Source of the DNA: Sphaerisporangium fuscum
Lineage (GTDB): Bacteria > Actinomycetota > Actinomycetes > Streptosporangiales > Streptosporangiaceae
Reading direction: 5' to 3'
Assembly (NCBI RefSeq): GCF_018531465.1
Contig: NZ_JAHDTF010000024.1
Location: forward strand, 62,001-126,000
Length of the DNA: 64,000 nucleotides
Shown: positions 18,040 through 26,458 of the stretch, piece by piece
How positions within the stretch are numbered: position 1 is the stretch's first letter
How the letters are laid out: each line of letters opens with the position of its first letter
Position numbers and translations under genes: made by a program
The notes under the pieces: model-generated
Seen by the model: the letters and a program-made list of their open reading frames with translations, nothing else
Databases searched by the model: none
What the model was told of the DNA's origin: nothing

Positions 18040-18080
18040 TCCTCAGAACCTATCAGGAAGATCCCGGCGCGGGCGGCGGC

Positions 18081-18107
18081 CCGATGTCCGGCGGCACCGG
18101 ACATCGG
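18081..18107. promoter_or_regulatory. 27-bp inverted repeat, candidate operator
   Basis: CCGATGTCCGG and CCGGACATCGG form perfect 11-bp arms around a 5-bp spacer. The right arm recurs as CCGGACATCG at 18115-18124 and 18179-18188. The cluster lies between the divergent MFS and secreted-protein genes. It could instead fold as RNA, but its location between divergent starts and the extra copies favour a protein-binding site. Confidence 0.5.
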
Positions 18108-18248
18108 GACAGGACCGGACATCGTCCTCCCACCAGGACGGACACCGGTGGCGCCGGCCGATGCGTCCGGCCCCGTTGCCGGACATCGCCCGCGGTCCCG
18201 ATCGTCGAATGCAGATCGCTTCGACCTGCCAGCGGAAGGAACACCACG

Positions 18249-18665
18249 GTGAAGAAGCTCTCGGTCCCCCCTCGGCTCCGCCTCCTCCTGGCGGCGTCGG
18301 CCGTCGCCTGCGCGGCGCTCGTGCCCGCCGCCGCCACGGCGTCGGCCCAGGCCCCGCTGGTCTGGCACTCCGGCTGGTTCGTCAAGAGCATGTGCTACCA
18401 GGACGCCCGCCAGTTCTCGAGCTCGGCCCTGACCCGCAACGGCTTCCGGACGGAGTACACCCCGCCCAACGCCGTCGTCGGCGGCAACGGCTCCACCATC
18501 GTGGTGGTGTCCTACGCGCCGGCCCAGACGAGCTACTCGCCCAGCTCGTTCTCGAAGGTGTACTTCACGGTGACCGCGACGTCGAACGTGTCCAGCTCGG
18601 CGGAGCTCGCCCGCAACCGGGTCCGCCAGTCGATCGTGGGCCAGACCTACTTCGACGGCTGCTGA
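18249..18665 (+). CDS. Small secreted protein, unknown function
   Basis: GTG 18249 has AAGGA 9 nt upstream and opens a 138-residue protein. A Sec signal peptide occupies residues 1-34 (KKLSVPPRLRLLLAASAVACAALVPA, cleavage near ASA-QA). The mature part of about 104 residues has two Cys (KSMCYQDAR and the C-terminal Cys), which could form a disulfide, and many Ser/Thr. I do not recognise the family. A strong bidirectional terminator follows immediately. Confidence 0.75.
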   Translation: MKKLSVPPRLRLLLAASAVACAALVPAAATASAQAPLVWHSGWFVKSMCYQDARQFSSSALTRNGFRTEYTPPNAVVGGNGSTIVVVSYAPAQTSYSPSSFSKVYFTVTATSNVSSSAELARNRVRQSIVGQTYFDGC

Positions 18666-18675
18666 CGGGGGACCG

Positions 18676-18710
18676 GGACGGGGGCGGAGGGGAGTCCTCC
18701 GCCCCCGTCC
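18676..18710. terminator. Bidirectional terminator
   Basis: A perfect 15-bp G+C-rich stem (18676-18690 with 18696-18710) and 5-nt loop sit between the convergent secreted-protein and WD40 genes. Confidence 0.75.
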
Positions 18711-18729
18711 GCCGTGCACGCGGCCGGGA

Positions 18730-20259
18730 TCACAGGCTCCAGGTCCAGATGGTGCCGTCCCAGTGGCCGGAGACGACGACGGCCCTGCCCGGCACCTGGC
18801 CGATGGCGATGGCCTCCGCCCCGGTGTCCGGGCCCGTGAGGCCGTCGCCGTACGGACTCCCGGTGGCCAGGTCCCAGAGGCGGATCATGCCGTCGTCGCT
18901 GCCGGCGACGGCCACGGTCCTGCCGTTCACCCCGCCGATGGCGATGGTCTTGACGGCGACGCGGACGCGGTCGCCGAGCGTCCTGCCCGCAGGCTCGGCC
19001 GCGGTCAGGTCCCAGATCCGGACGACGCCGTCCTCGCTGCCCGACACCGCGAGAGTCCTGTCGCGCACGGCGCCGATCGCGACGGTCCCGACGGTGGTCT
19101 CGTGAGCGCCGAGGATCCGGGGCGCGCGTCCGCCCTCCAGGTCCCAGAGGCGGACGGTGCCGTCCGCGCTGCCGGACACGGCGATCGCCGTGCCCTTCAC
19201 GGTGCCGGTGGCGATGCTCTTGACCTCGGAGTCGAGTCTCCCGCCGAGGACCCTGCCGCCCAGCTTGGGAGCGGCCGGGTCCCAGACGCGCACGGTGCGG
19301 TCGTCCGAGGCGGACACGGCCGCGGTCCTGCCGCGCACGGTGGCCAGCGCGACGCCGTTGATCCCCCCGCTGGGCTCGCCGTGGCCCAGGCGGGTGCTCG
19401 TGGGCGGGCCGGCGGTGAGGTCCCAGACCCGCAGCGTGCCGTCGACGCTGCCGGACACCGCCATGGGAGCGCTGAGCGCGATGGAGAAGACGGGCTTGTC
19501 GTGGCCGCCGAGAGGACGGCTGACGGGCCTGCCGGTGACGGGGTTCCACACCTGGACGGTGCCGTCGGCCCGGCCGACGAGCGCCAGGAGCTCCCCTCTC
19601 ACCGCGCCGGCCGCCACCGACCAGACCGGGTCGTCCTGGGCGATCGGCGGGCTGAGGAGTCTGCCGACGGGGCTGTAGGACGCGCCGCCGGACGCGTGGG
19701 GGGCCGAGCGGCCGGGCCCGGCTCCGGCCGTCCGGGAGCCGGACCCGCGTAACCAGACGGGGATGATCACCCCGGCCGCCGCCACGGCCAGCGTCGCGGA
19801 CGTCGCCAGGAGGACCCGCCTTCGCGGAAGGGAAGGCTTCACCTCCGGTACGTCGCCGGGGTCGGCCAGGGAGGCGCGGACCGCGGGGGAGCGTTCGGGC
19901 AGGGAACGGGCGGCGGCACGGTGGGGAAAACGGTCCACCTGATCGCGGAGTTCGCGATAGGCCTCGTCCCAGGCCCGGCGATCACCGAGTTCGGGCGGCA
20001 GCGAAATTCCCTTTTCTCCCGCTATGCGGAGACAAGTATCGACAAATACCTCGAAATTCGCCAATTCCGGCCGAACCGGACGAACTTGGCTTGTCATTCC
20101 GGCGATCGTGCTGCGCTTGAGGCGCAGTCTCTCCTCTCTTCGCCGGCGAGGGGTCCGTTCGCTTTCGACCTCCAGACGCCGTATGGAAAGGCCTGTCGCC
20201 TCTTGCAGGGCACGTAACCGGCGGGCGAACTTCATTCGCGGATCGGTGGTCTCGTCCAC
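18730..20259 (-). CDS. Membrane protein with HTH-like N-terminus and seven-blade WD40 propeller
   Basis: A 509-residue protein from GTG 20259 (CGGAG 6 nt upstream). Residues 9-118 are an XRE-like cytoplasmic domain of the actinobacterial type (RLRALQEATGLSIRRLE, STIAGM, ELANFEVFVDTCL). Residues 149-168 form one membrane helix preceded by RRR, so the C-terminus should be outside. Residues about 200-509 contain seven WD repeats, each ending in WD-like motifs (VQVWNP, LRVWDL, VRVWDP, VRLWDL, VRIWDL, IRLWDL, WTWSL), enough for a closed propeller. The layout suggests a one-component transmembrane sensor. The long upstream frame is not coding. Confidence 0.8.
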   Translation of the reverse strand: MDETTDPRMKFARRLRALQEATGLSIRRLEVESERTPRRRREERLRLKRSTIAGMTSQVRPVRPELANFEVFVDTCLRIAGEKGISLPPELGDRRAWDEAYRELRDQVDRFPHRAAARSLPERSPAVRASLADPGDVPEVKPSLPRRRVLLATSATLAVAAAGVIIPVWLRGSGSRTAGAGPGRSAPHASGGASYSPVGRLLSPPIAQDDPVWSVAAGAVRGELLALVGRADGTVQVWNPVTGRPVSRPLGGHDKPVFSIALSAPMAVSGSVDGTLRVWDLTAGPPTSTRLGHGEPSGGINGVALATVRGRTAAVSASDDRTVRVWDPAAPKLGGRVLGGRLDSEVKSIATGTVKGTAIAVSGSADGTVRLWDLEGGRAPRILGAHETTVGTVAIGAVRDRTLAVSGSEDGVVRIWDLTAAEPAGRTLGDRVRVAVKTIAIGGVNGRTVAVAGSDDGMIRLWDLATGSPYGDGLTGPDTGAEAIAIGQVPGRAVVVSGHWDGTIWTWSL

Positions 20260-20285
20260 GCGGGTCTCCGAGGGCTTACCGGGTG

Positions 20286-20310
20286 AGGTGTCCGGCGCCG
20301 TCGGACACCT
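20286..20310. promoter_or_regulatory. Inverted repeat AGGTGTCCG/CGGACACCT
   Basis: Perfect 9-bp arms (20286-20294, 20302-20310) with a 7-bp spacer lie 27 bp upstream of the WD40-protein start. They share the TGTCCG half-site with the repeat at 18081-18107. Confidence 0.5.
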
Positions 20311-20365
20311 CGGACGGATTTCAGCATACGCCCGGACCAGCGCTTTGCCGGGATCGATGAGAAAT

Positions 20366-20390
20366 GCGTCCGGGCGGATGGCCGGACACC
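20366..20390. promoter_or_regulatory. Second GTCCGG/CCGGAC inverted repeat
   Basis: GTCCGG (20368-20373) and CCGGAC (20382-20387) are separated by 8 bp, upstream of the divergent miniprotein gene. Same half-site family as 20286-20310. Confidence 0.4.
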
Positions 20391-20445
20391 CCGCCCGCGC
20401 GCGACCGTTGACCGTACCACCGGCAGAACGCGGAAGGGGCTTATC

Positions 20446-20709
20446 GTGGACCAGAACCAGATATTCAACCAGATGATGCAGAATCAGCTGAACCAGCAGG
20501 CGCACCAGCGGCACGTGGAAACGCACCAGCGGCACATGCGGCAGCACAACGCCGGCGCGCACCGGCCGCACGTGAACCCCGTGCACCGGCCCACCCATTA
20601 CCACGGCTCCTACAGTCAGCAGGGCGGTGGCGGCGGATTCCTCGCCGGGCTTTTCACCGTGGGGCTGATCATCGTGATCGCCTATGTCGTCTTCGCCGTG
20701 ATCCTGTGA
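20446..20709 (+). CDS. His/Gln-rich single-pass membrane miniprotein
   Basis: An 87-residue protein from GTG 20446 with GGAAGGGG upstream. The first 60 residues are strikingly rich in Gln, His and Asn (MDQNQIFNQMMQNQLNQQAH, then several HxRH and HRP motifs), a glycine run follows, and residues 64-87 are one hydrophobic helix ending the protein. The His density could bind metal or act in pH sensing; no family is recognised. It is divergent from the WD40 sensor gene and shares its inverted-repeat-rich control region. Confidence 0.75.
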   Translation: MDQNQIFNQMMQNQLNQQAHQRHVETHQRHMRQHNAGAHRPHVNPVHRPTHYHGSYSQQGGGGGFLAGLFTVGLIIVIAYVVFAVIL

Positions 20710-20734
20710 AACGACCAGGGGTCGTGACGGGAAA

Positions 20735-20758
20735 GGCGGGCGCGTCACCGCGCCCGCC
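20735..20758 (+). terminator. Rho-independent-like hairpin
   Basis: GGCGGGCGCG (20735-20744) pairs perfectly with CGCGCCCGCC (20749-20758) over a TCAC loop, 25 bp after the miniprotein stop. T-run is weak. Confidence 0.6.
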
Positions 20759-20877
20759 GCTCCCCCGGCCTCGCTGAGCGGAACGGCCGTGAACGGTGCC
20801 CTGTCCTCGGTGGCGGCGTTCAGCCTATGATCTGCGGTGCTCCATTCCAGATGCCGTGAAGGCAGGTGACGGGCGCC

Positions 20878-21861
20878 ATGGTCGATGAGGAACTTATCGG
20901 ACATCTCGTACAGCTGGGGCTCGGCGACCGGGAGGCGTCGGCGTACGCCACCCTGCTCCGGACCGGCCCCGTCCACGCCCGCGAACTGGCGGGGGCGCTG
21001 CGCTGGGAACCCGGCGAAGTGGAGACGGCCGTCATCCGCCTGACCCGGCTCGGGCTCGTCACCGGCGCCTCGTCCGGCGACGCCGTCGTCAAACCCGCCG
21101 AACCCTCCATCGCGCTGGAATCCCTCACACACGAACAGTCGGCCTCCCTGCTGCGCGCCAGGACCGCCGCCGCCAACGCCTACGACGCCTACCGCCGCAC
21201 CGTGCACCCCCAGCCCACCGAAGACCTGGTGGAAGTCGTCACCGGACCGGAGATCATCGAACGCATCCACCAGATCGAGGGCGCCGCGGAGTCCGAGGTG
21301 CTCCGCTTCGACTCCCCGCCCTACCACACCCAGGGCCGGCCCAACGAGGAGGAGATCGACAGCCTCGCCCGCCACGTGGAATACCGCGTCGTGTACTCCA
21401 GGTCGGCCGTCCAGAACGCCGACTACTACGCCTGCAACATCAAGCCCTGCATCGCCGCGGGGGAGCAGGCCCGGGTCCTGCCGACGGTGCCGGTGAAACT
21501 GACGGTCTTCGACCGGCGCGTGGCCTTCGTGTCCATGTCGTTCGTGGAGGCGGAGATCAACGATTCCATGCTGATCGTCTACCCCTCCAGCCTGCTGTCG
21601 GCGCTGATCGGGCTGTTCGAGACCTCCTGGCGCACGGCGTTCCCCATGCACCTCGGCGACCGGCGGCCACCCGCGCTCAACGGCCTGCAGCGCCGCATCC
21701 TGGAACTGCTCGCCACCGGCATCACCGACGCCCAGATCGCCCAGCTGCTCGGCATCAGCCGCCGCACCCTGTCACGCCACCTCGAACAGCTCACCTGCAA
21801 CGCCGGCGCCGTGACCCGGTTCCAGCTCGCCCTGCACGCCTCACGGAGAGGCTGGATCTGA
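20878..21861 (+). CDS. TrmB-like regulator with LuxR-type C-terminal HTH
   Basis: A protein of about 327 residues. The N-terminus is a TrmB-like winged helix (GLGDREASAYATLLRTGPVHARELAGAL), the middle (about 100-245) is a sensor region beginning VVTGPEIIERIHQI, and the C-terminal 60 residues are a LuxR-like HTH (ILELLATGITDAQIAQLLGI). ATG 20878 has AGGTGA 8 nt upstream; an in-frame GTG at 20866 is too close to AAGG. The last 21 bp overlap the convergent TolB-like gene. Such regulators are common near actinobacterial metabolic clusters; the target is unknown. Confidence 0.85.
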   Translation: MVDEELIGHLVQLGLGDREASAYATLLRTGPVHARELAGALRWEPGEVETAVIRLTRLGLVTGASSGDAVVKPAEPSIALESLTHEQSASLLRARTAAANAYDAYRRTVHPQPTEDLVEVVTGPEIIERIHQIEGAAESEVLRFDSPPYHTQGRPNEEEIDSLARHVEYRVVYSRSAVQNADYYACNIKPCIAAGEQARVLPTVPVKLTVFDRRVAFVSMSFVEAEINDSMLIVYPSSLLSALIGLFETSWRTAFPMHLGDRRPPALNGLQRRILELLATGITDAQIAQLLGISRRTLSRHLEQLTCNAGAVTRFQLALHASRRGWI

Positions 21862-22839
21862 CCTCAGCGCCACCGGCGAGGCGGCCTGCGCGAGCAGCAA
21901 CTCCGGCCGCCCCGAGCCGTCGGCCGGCACCCGCCACACATCGGAACCACCCCCAGCGCGCGGCAGCGCGTAGGCGACCGTGCGGTCGTCGAGCCAGGCC
22001 GGCTGGTCGTCGACACTACGCCTCTCCGCCAGCACGGTCTCGCGCATCGTCGCCAGATCCAGCACCGCCGGCCGCCACCCCCGGCCCGGATCGCCGCCCA
22101 CCGCCGACTTGAACGCCAGCCGCCCGCCGTCCGGCGACAGCGACGGGCACTCCACACCGTCGCGCAGCACCCGCAGAGTCCCGGCCGCCAGGTCGCCCCG
22201 CACCAGATAGCGATGCCCGGAGGTGGACATGGTGGCGTAGAACACCCGGTCGCCGGCGGCGAACGTCACCCCCCAGAAGTTCAGGTCCGCCGCCCGGTAC
22301 GGCCGGTCCCGGAGGGTGACCTTCCAGTCCTCCAGCGTCGGCACCAGACGCTGGGTACGCGTGTCGAGCAGGCCCACCCGGGTGGAGAACCGGCCCCCGT
22401 TGTAGGAGTCCCCGGCCACGAACACCGTCCAGGCCACCCAGCGCCCGCTGGGCGAGACCCTGGCCCGGTTGGGCACCCCCACCAGCGGGATCGCCCGCCG
22501 CTGCGTCAGCGCCGCGTCCAGCACCACCAGCTCGTACGTCGGCAGGTCGCCGTCCGGCCGCAGGCACAGACCGGTGCCGCCGGCCGCGTGGAAACGGGTG
22601 CAGGTCAGCGGGGACACCTCCAGAGGGCCGCCCGCCGGAGGAAGGGCCACCAGATGGCCCCGCGTGGCGGGCGCGGTGCTCACCGCCAGCAACCGCGGGC
22701 CCGGCGCGAGGGTCACCGCCGCGGTACCCGCCACGGTGCGCGCCCGGCCGGCACGCGCCCGCAGCACCGCGTACCCGGCCGCGGCCGCGAGCACCACGGC
22801 GGCGAGCGCCGCCGCCACCATCTTCGTCCGGGCGCTCAC
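21841..22839 (-). CDS. Membrane-anchored TolB-like beta-propeller protein
   Basis: A 332-residue protein whose GTG overlaps the MFS stop by GTGA. Residues 7-28 are a hydrophobic anchor (KMVAAALAAVVLAAAAGYAV) after a short positive N-terminus, so the body is extracytoplasmic. The rest has TolB/WD40-like repeats (VSPSGRWVAWT, LSPDGGRLAFKS, DDRTVAYALPR). Tight coupling with the transporter suggests that it is an accessory or sensor subunit, which is inference only. Confidence 0.75.
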   Translation of the reverse strand: MSARTKMVAAALAAVVLAAAAGYAVLRARAGRARTVAGTAAVTLAPGPRLLAVSTAPATRGHLVALPPAGGPLEVSPLTCTRFHAAGGTGLCLRPDGDLPTYELVVLDAALTQRRAIPLVGVPNRARVSPSGRWVAWTVFVAGDSYNGGRFSTRVGLLDTRTQRLVPTLEDWKVTLRDRPYRAADLNFWGVTFAAGDRVFYATMSTSGHRYLVRGDLAAGTLRVLRDGVECPSLSPDGGRLAFKSAVGGDPGRGWRPAVLDLATMRETVLAERRSVDDQPAWLDDRTVAYALPRAGGGSDVWRVPADGSGRPELLLAQAASPVALRSDPASP

Positions 22840-24077
22840 CGGCCCCTCCCGGAGGCCCCGCGCAGGACGAACGGCGCCGTCACCATCGCCACGGCGACCA
22901 CGGCGGCGGCCAGCCGGGTGGCCACCGCCGGCCCGAAGACCGACCAGGCCAGGCCGAACGCCACCGACGAACCCAGGTAGGCCAGCGCCTGCCCCGACTG
23001 CACCAGGGCGAGCGCGCTGGTGCGCGTCGCCGCGGGCAGCACCGCGGCCGCGAGCGCCGTCAGCACCCCGTCGGTCGCCGCGTAGAACGCCCCGTACAAC
23101 ACGATCGTGACGACGACCGCGACCGGCCCGGCGAGCGGACCGGACAGCAGCAGATACACCAGCAGCAGGGCGCCGTACCCGCCCAGCACCACCGGCAGAC
23201 GCCCACGCCGGTCGGCCAGCACCCCCAGCGGGGCCGCCAGCAGCAGGTAGACCAGGTTGGTGCCCACCGCCAGCATCGGGAACCAGCCACCCCCGACACT
23301 CTGGGACCGCATCAGCATCAGGTACACGAAGCCGTCCCCGATGGTCGCCAGGCCGAGCAGGCACGCCGCGGCCAGCAGCCCCCGCACCGCCGGGACCCGC
23401 ACCAGGCGGGCGACGTCCCGCACCGAGACCACCCCGGACGGCGGGCGCGGCCCGCGGCGATCGTCCACCGCCACCGCCAGGATCAGCAGGCCGACGGCCG
23501 CCACGCAGAAACTCGTGACGAACAACGCGTCGAACCCCTCCGCCGACGCGCCGCCCGCCAGCCCCAGCACCGCCAGCGCCACCAGCGGCCCGGCGAACGC
23601 TCCGGCGCCGTCCAGGGCCCGGTGCACCCCGAACGCCCTGCCGAGCAGCGGCTCCGGCGTCGACAGACTGATCAGCGCGTCGCGCGGCGCCGTCCGCAGC
23701 CCCTTGCCCGCGCGGTCGGCCACCAGGACGGCGGCGATGGCCGCGCCCGAGCCGCCCGCCGCGGGCAGGCCGAGCCTGGCCAGCGCCGACAGGCCGTACC
23801 CGGCCATCGCCACCGCCTTGCGCCGGTCGGTGCGGTCGGCGAGGTAGCCGCCCACCAGGCGCAGCGACGCCGTGGCGCCGGCGTACAGGCCGTCCATCAG
23901 GCCATAGGCGAGCGGGCTGAACTGCAGGGTCAGGACGAAGTACAACGGCAGCACGGCGGTGACCATCTCGGCGGAGACGTCGGTCGCCAGGCTGACCAGG
24001 CCGAGCGCCACTACGTTGGCCGCGACGCCGCGAGCGCTCACCCGCTGGCGGCCCAGGCCGGTGGTGGACAGGTACAC
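22836..24077 (-). CDS. MFS transporter
   Basis: A 413-residue major facilitator with about 12 transmembrane segments and the signature GGYLADRTDRRKAVAMAGYG in loop 2-3, plus DRAGKGLRTAPRDALI between helices 4 and 5, a motif typical of one actinobacterial MFS clade. It forms an overlapping pair with the TolB-like gene. Substrate unknown. Confidence 0.87.
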   Translation of the reverse strand: MYLSTTGLGRQRVSARGVAANVVALGLVSLATDVSAEMVTAVLPLYFVLTLQFSPLAYGLMDGLYAGATASLRLVGGYLADRTDRRKAVAMAGYGLSALARLGLPAAGGSGAAIAAVLVADRAGKGLRTAPRDALISLSTPEPLLGRAFGVHRALDGAGAFAGPLVALAVLGLAGGASAEGFDALFVTSFCVAAVGLLILAVAVDDRRGPRPPSGVVSVRDVARLVRVPAVRGLLAAACLLGLATIGDGFVYLMLMRSQSVGGGWFPMLAVGTNLVYLLLAAPLGVLADRRGRLPVVLGGYGALLLVYLLLSGPLAGPVAVVVTIVLYGAFYAATDGVLTALAAAVLPAATRTSALALVQSGQALAYLGSSVAFGLAWSVFGPAVATRLAAAVVAVAMVTAPFVLRGASGRGR

Positions 24078-24142
24078 GTGTTCCTCCTGCGATGCGGGCG
24101 GTGACCGGGCCCCCGGTGGTCCCGGTCACCGCCCCGGCCTCG

Positions 24143-25036
24143 TCAGCCGGTGGTGGGGGTCTCGTCCTCGGCGGCACCCGGCCGTGCCCAGACATCGGTC
24201 ACGGCCGACTTGTTCGCGGCGCCGCCCAGCGGGCTCAGGCCGTACATGTCCTCCAGCGTGCGCAGCACGGTGTAGTGGTTGATCTGGGTACCGGACTGGT
24301 AGCCGGCCTTGACGTTCGCGCCGGCGAAGACGGTGTAGATCTGGTTGACCGAGCTGGACCGGTCGTCCTCGTCGAACGTCGCGATCAGCAGGCTGTTGTG
24401 GGTCTTGGCCCACTGGACGTAGGAGTCCAGGTTGCTCTTCAGCCAGCCGTCGCCGGTCTTCAGGGAGCAGTCGTGCATGTCGTTGCACATGTTCGGCGTG
24501 ACGAAGGCGATCGTGGGCAGCTTGCCGAAGTCACTCGGGAACTGGGTGAAGGGGACGTTGTACGCGGCGCCCTTGACGGTGGGGAAGTTCGTCCACGGGG
24601 CGTGCTTACGGGCGTACCTGCCGCTGCTGCAGGTGGTGGAGCCCGCGCTGGGCAGGTTCTCGGAGTACCCCTTGAAGGACAGCCCGGCGTCCAGGAGCTG
24701 CTGCCCGAGATTCCCCCTCGTCAGGTCGCCGCTGCGGCACTTGTCGCCGTCGATCCCCTGCGTGGAGCCGGAGAACAGCCCGACGTAGTTGGGCTGGCTG
24801 GGGTGGGTCAGGGCGAAGGAACCGGTGAACAGCGCCCCCTGCGAGGCCAGCGAGTTCAGGTAGGGCGCGTTGGAGCTGCCCTTGACGGTCGAGTAGTCGG
24901 TGTTCTCGAACATCACCACGACCACGTGGTCGAACCTGGGCACGGCCGGGGCCGCGGCGGCGGGGGTGGCCGCCGCGGGGACGGCGACGAGGATCGCGCC
25001 GGCCGAGGCCGCGAGCGTGAGACGGTCGAAGCGCAT
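24143..25036 (-). CDS. Secreted phosphoesterase (PF04185-like)
   Basis: A 297-residue protein from ATG 25036 with GGAGG 9 nt upstream. A signal peptide covers residues 1-28 (ending AAAAP). The mature enzyme has HVVVVMFENTDYS at its start, the Asn/Glu/His-rich metal-site region SQPNYVGLFSGST, and FDEDD (IATFDEDDRSSS) near residue 220, as in acid phosphatases and phospholipase C of this superfamily. Predicted to hydrolyse phosphate esters outside the cell. It follows the subtilase by 20 bp on the same strand. Confidence 0.85.
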   Translation of the reverse strand: MRFDRLTLAASAGAILVAVPAAATPAAAAPAVPRFDHVVVVMFENTDYSTVKGSSNAPYLNSLASQGALFTGSFALTHPSQPNYVGLFSGSTQGIDGDKCRSGDLTRGNLGQQLLDAGLSFKGYSENLPSAGSTTCSSGRYARKHAPWTNFPTVKGAAYNVPFTQFPSDFGKLPTIAFVTPNMCNDMHDCSLKTGDGWLKSNLDSYVQWAKTHNSLLIATFDEDDRSSSVNQIYTVFAGANVKAGYQSGTQINHYTVLRTLEDMYGLSPLGGAANKSAVTDVWARPGAAEDETPTTG

Positions 25037-25056
25037 GATGGCAGCCTCCGATGGGG

Positions 25057-26229
25057 TCAGGGAGAGACGAACAGCAGGCGGTTGGGGGAGCCGGAACCGG
25101 CGTTGGTGATCTTCCCGGTGGTCGCGGCCGCGGTCAGGGCGTTCTGCACCTCGGCGGGTGTGGCGCCCGGGTGCCCGGCCAGGTACAGGGCGGCGGCGCC
25201 GGTCACGTGGGGAGCGGCCATGGAGGTGCCGCCGATGGTCTTGGTGGCGGTGTCGCCGCTGTTCCACGCCGAGGTGATCCCGACACCGGGCGCGAACAGA
25301 TCGGTGCAGGAGCCGTAGTTGGAGTCGGACGCCCGCCGGTCCCGGGAGTCGGCGTTGTCGACCACGATGGCCGCCGAGATACGGCCGGGGGAGTTCTTGC
25401 AGGCATCGGTGTTGCCGTTGCCGGAGGACACCACGTACGTGACGCCGGAGGAGATCGACTTGTTGATCGCGGCGTCCTCGGAGTTGCTCGCCGTGCCGTT
25501 CAGGCTCATGTTGACCACGGCGGGCTTGACGGCGTGCGCGGTGATCCAGTCGACGCCCGCGATGACGGTGGAGGCCGACCCGTGCCCGCTGCAGTCCAGC
25601 ACCCGCACCGCGACCAGCTTGACCTGCTTGGCCACGCCGTAGTCCGTGCCGCCCACGGTGCCGGACACGTGGGTGCCGTGGCCCGCGCAGTCCTGCCCGT
25701 CGCGGCCGTCACCGACCTCGTCGGCCCCGACCGAGGCACGCCCGCCGAACTGCCGGTGGGACGTCCTGATCCCCGTGTCGAGGATGTAGGCGGTCACGGT
25801 GGGCGCCGTCGAGGGATAGCCGTAGCTGTGGTCCAGCGGCAGGTCCCGCTGGTCCACCCGGTCCAGGCCCCACGAGGGTGGATCCGGCTGCGTACCACTG
25901 GCCGCCACCTCGCTGTCCTGCTCGACGAACGCGACCCGCGGATCGGCGGCGAGCCGGCCCGCCTCGGCGGCCGTCATCTCCGCCGCGTACCCCTTCAGGG
26001 CCGAGGTGTAGGCGTGACGGACCCTGCCGCCGTAGCGAGCGGCGAGATCAGAGGGACGGGTCATCGTCGTGCCGTCCTTCAGCACCACGATGTAGCGGCC
26101 GGGAATCGGGTCCCGCACCTCGACGACGTGGCCGGTCACGGGCTCCGCGGAAGCCCCCGTGAGGGGGACGAGCGAGGACAGGGCCGCCAGTGCGCCGGCC
26201 GCGAGCACGGCCGGCAGGGAATGTGACAT
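25057..26229 (-). CDS. Secreted subtilisin-like serine protease (S8)
   Basis: A 390-residue preproprotein. ATG 26229 has GGAG 6 nt upstream. A signal peptide (about 1-29) and an I9 inhibitor propeptide (IPGRYIVVLKDGT to VAFVEQDSEV, about 43-110) precede the protease domain. The triad is Asp in AYILDTGI, His in CAGHGTHVSG and Ser in GGTSMAAPHVTG; the oxyanion Asn is in VSSGNGN. Length is normal for a proteinase K-like enzyme without extra C-terminal domains. It is divergent from sdaA. Confidence 0.93.
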   Translation of the reverse strand: MSHSLPAVLAAGALAALSSLVPLTGASAEPVTGHVVEVRDPIPGRYIVVLKDGTTMTRPSDLAARYGGRVRHAYTSALKGYAAEMTAAEAGRLAADPRVAFVEQDSEVAASGTQPDPPSWGLDRVDQRDLPLDHSYGYPSTAPTVTAYILDTGIRTSHRQFGGRASVGADEVGDGRDGQDCAGHGTHVSGTVGGTDYGVAKQVKLVAVRVLDCSGHGSASTVIAGVDWITAHAVKPAVVNMSLNGTASNSEDAAINKSISSGVTYVVSSGNGNTDACKNSPGRISAAIVVDNADSRDRRASDSNYGSCTDLFAPGVGITSAWNSGDTATKTIGGTSMAAPHVTGAAALYLAGHPGATPAEVQNALTAAATTGKITNAGSGSPNRLLFVSP

Positions 26230-26330
26230 GGGCGCTCCAGCTGATCGGGGGGATGGAGTGCCTAGAGCTAACCGCCGCCGCGCCCGGGCCGAGTCACACC
26301 GCCGCCATTGGCGACCAGGCGACACCGCCT

Positions 26331-26347
26331 GCGGGCCTCCGGCCCGC
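26331..26347. repeat. GC hairpin in the protease/sdaA divergent region
   Basis: GCGGGCC and GGCCCGC form perfect 7-bp arms around TCC. It lies in the 229-bp gap between divergent starts; role unknown. Confidence 0.4.
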
Positions 26348-26458
26348 GCCGCAGGGGGATGGCCAGGTTGCGCCACTAGCGCGGCGACGCCACCACCACC
26401 GGCCGGTCGTGGCTACACGTAGGACCCGTCATCCTGTCCATGAACCACCGGAGCATCC

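Noticed and set aside
20260..21651. Upstream extension of the WD40-protein frame
   Set aside because: The frame stays open by chance across the miniprotein and TrmB-like genes; the GTG at 20259 has its own ribosome-binding site and matches family N-termini.
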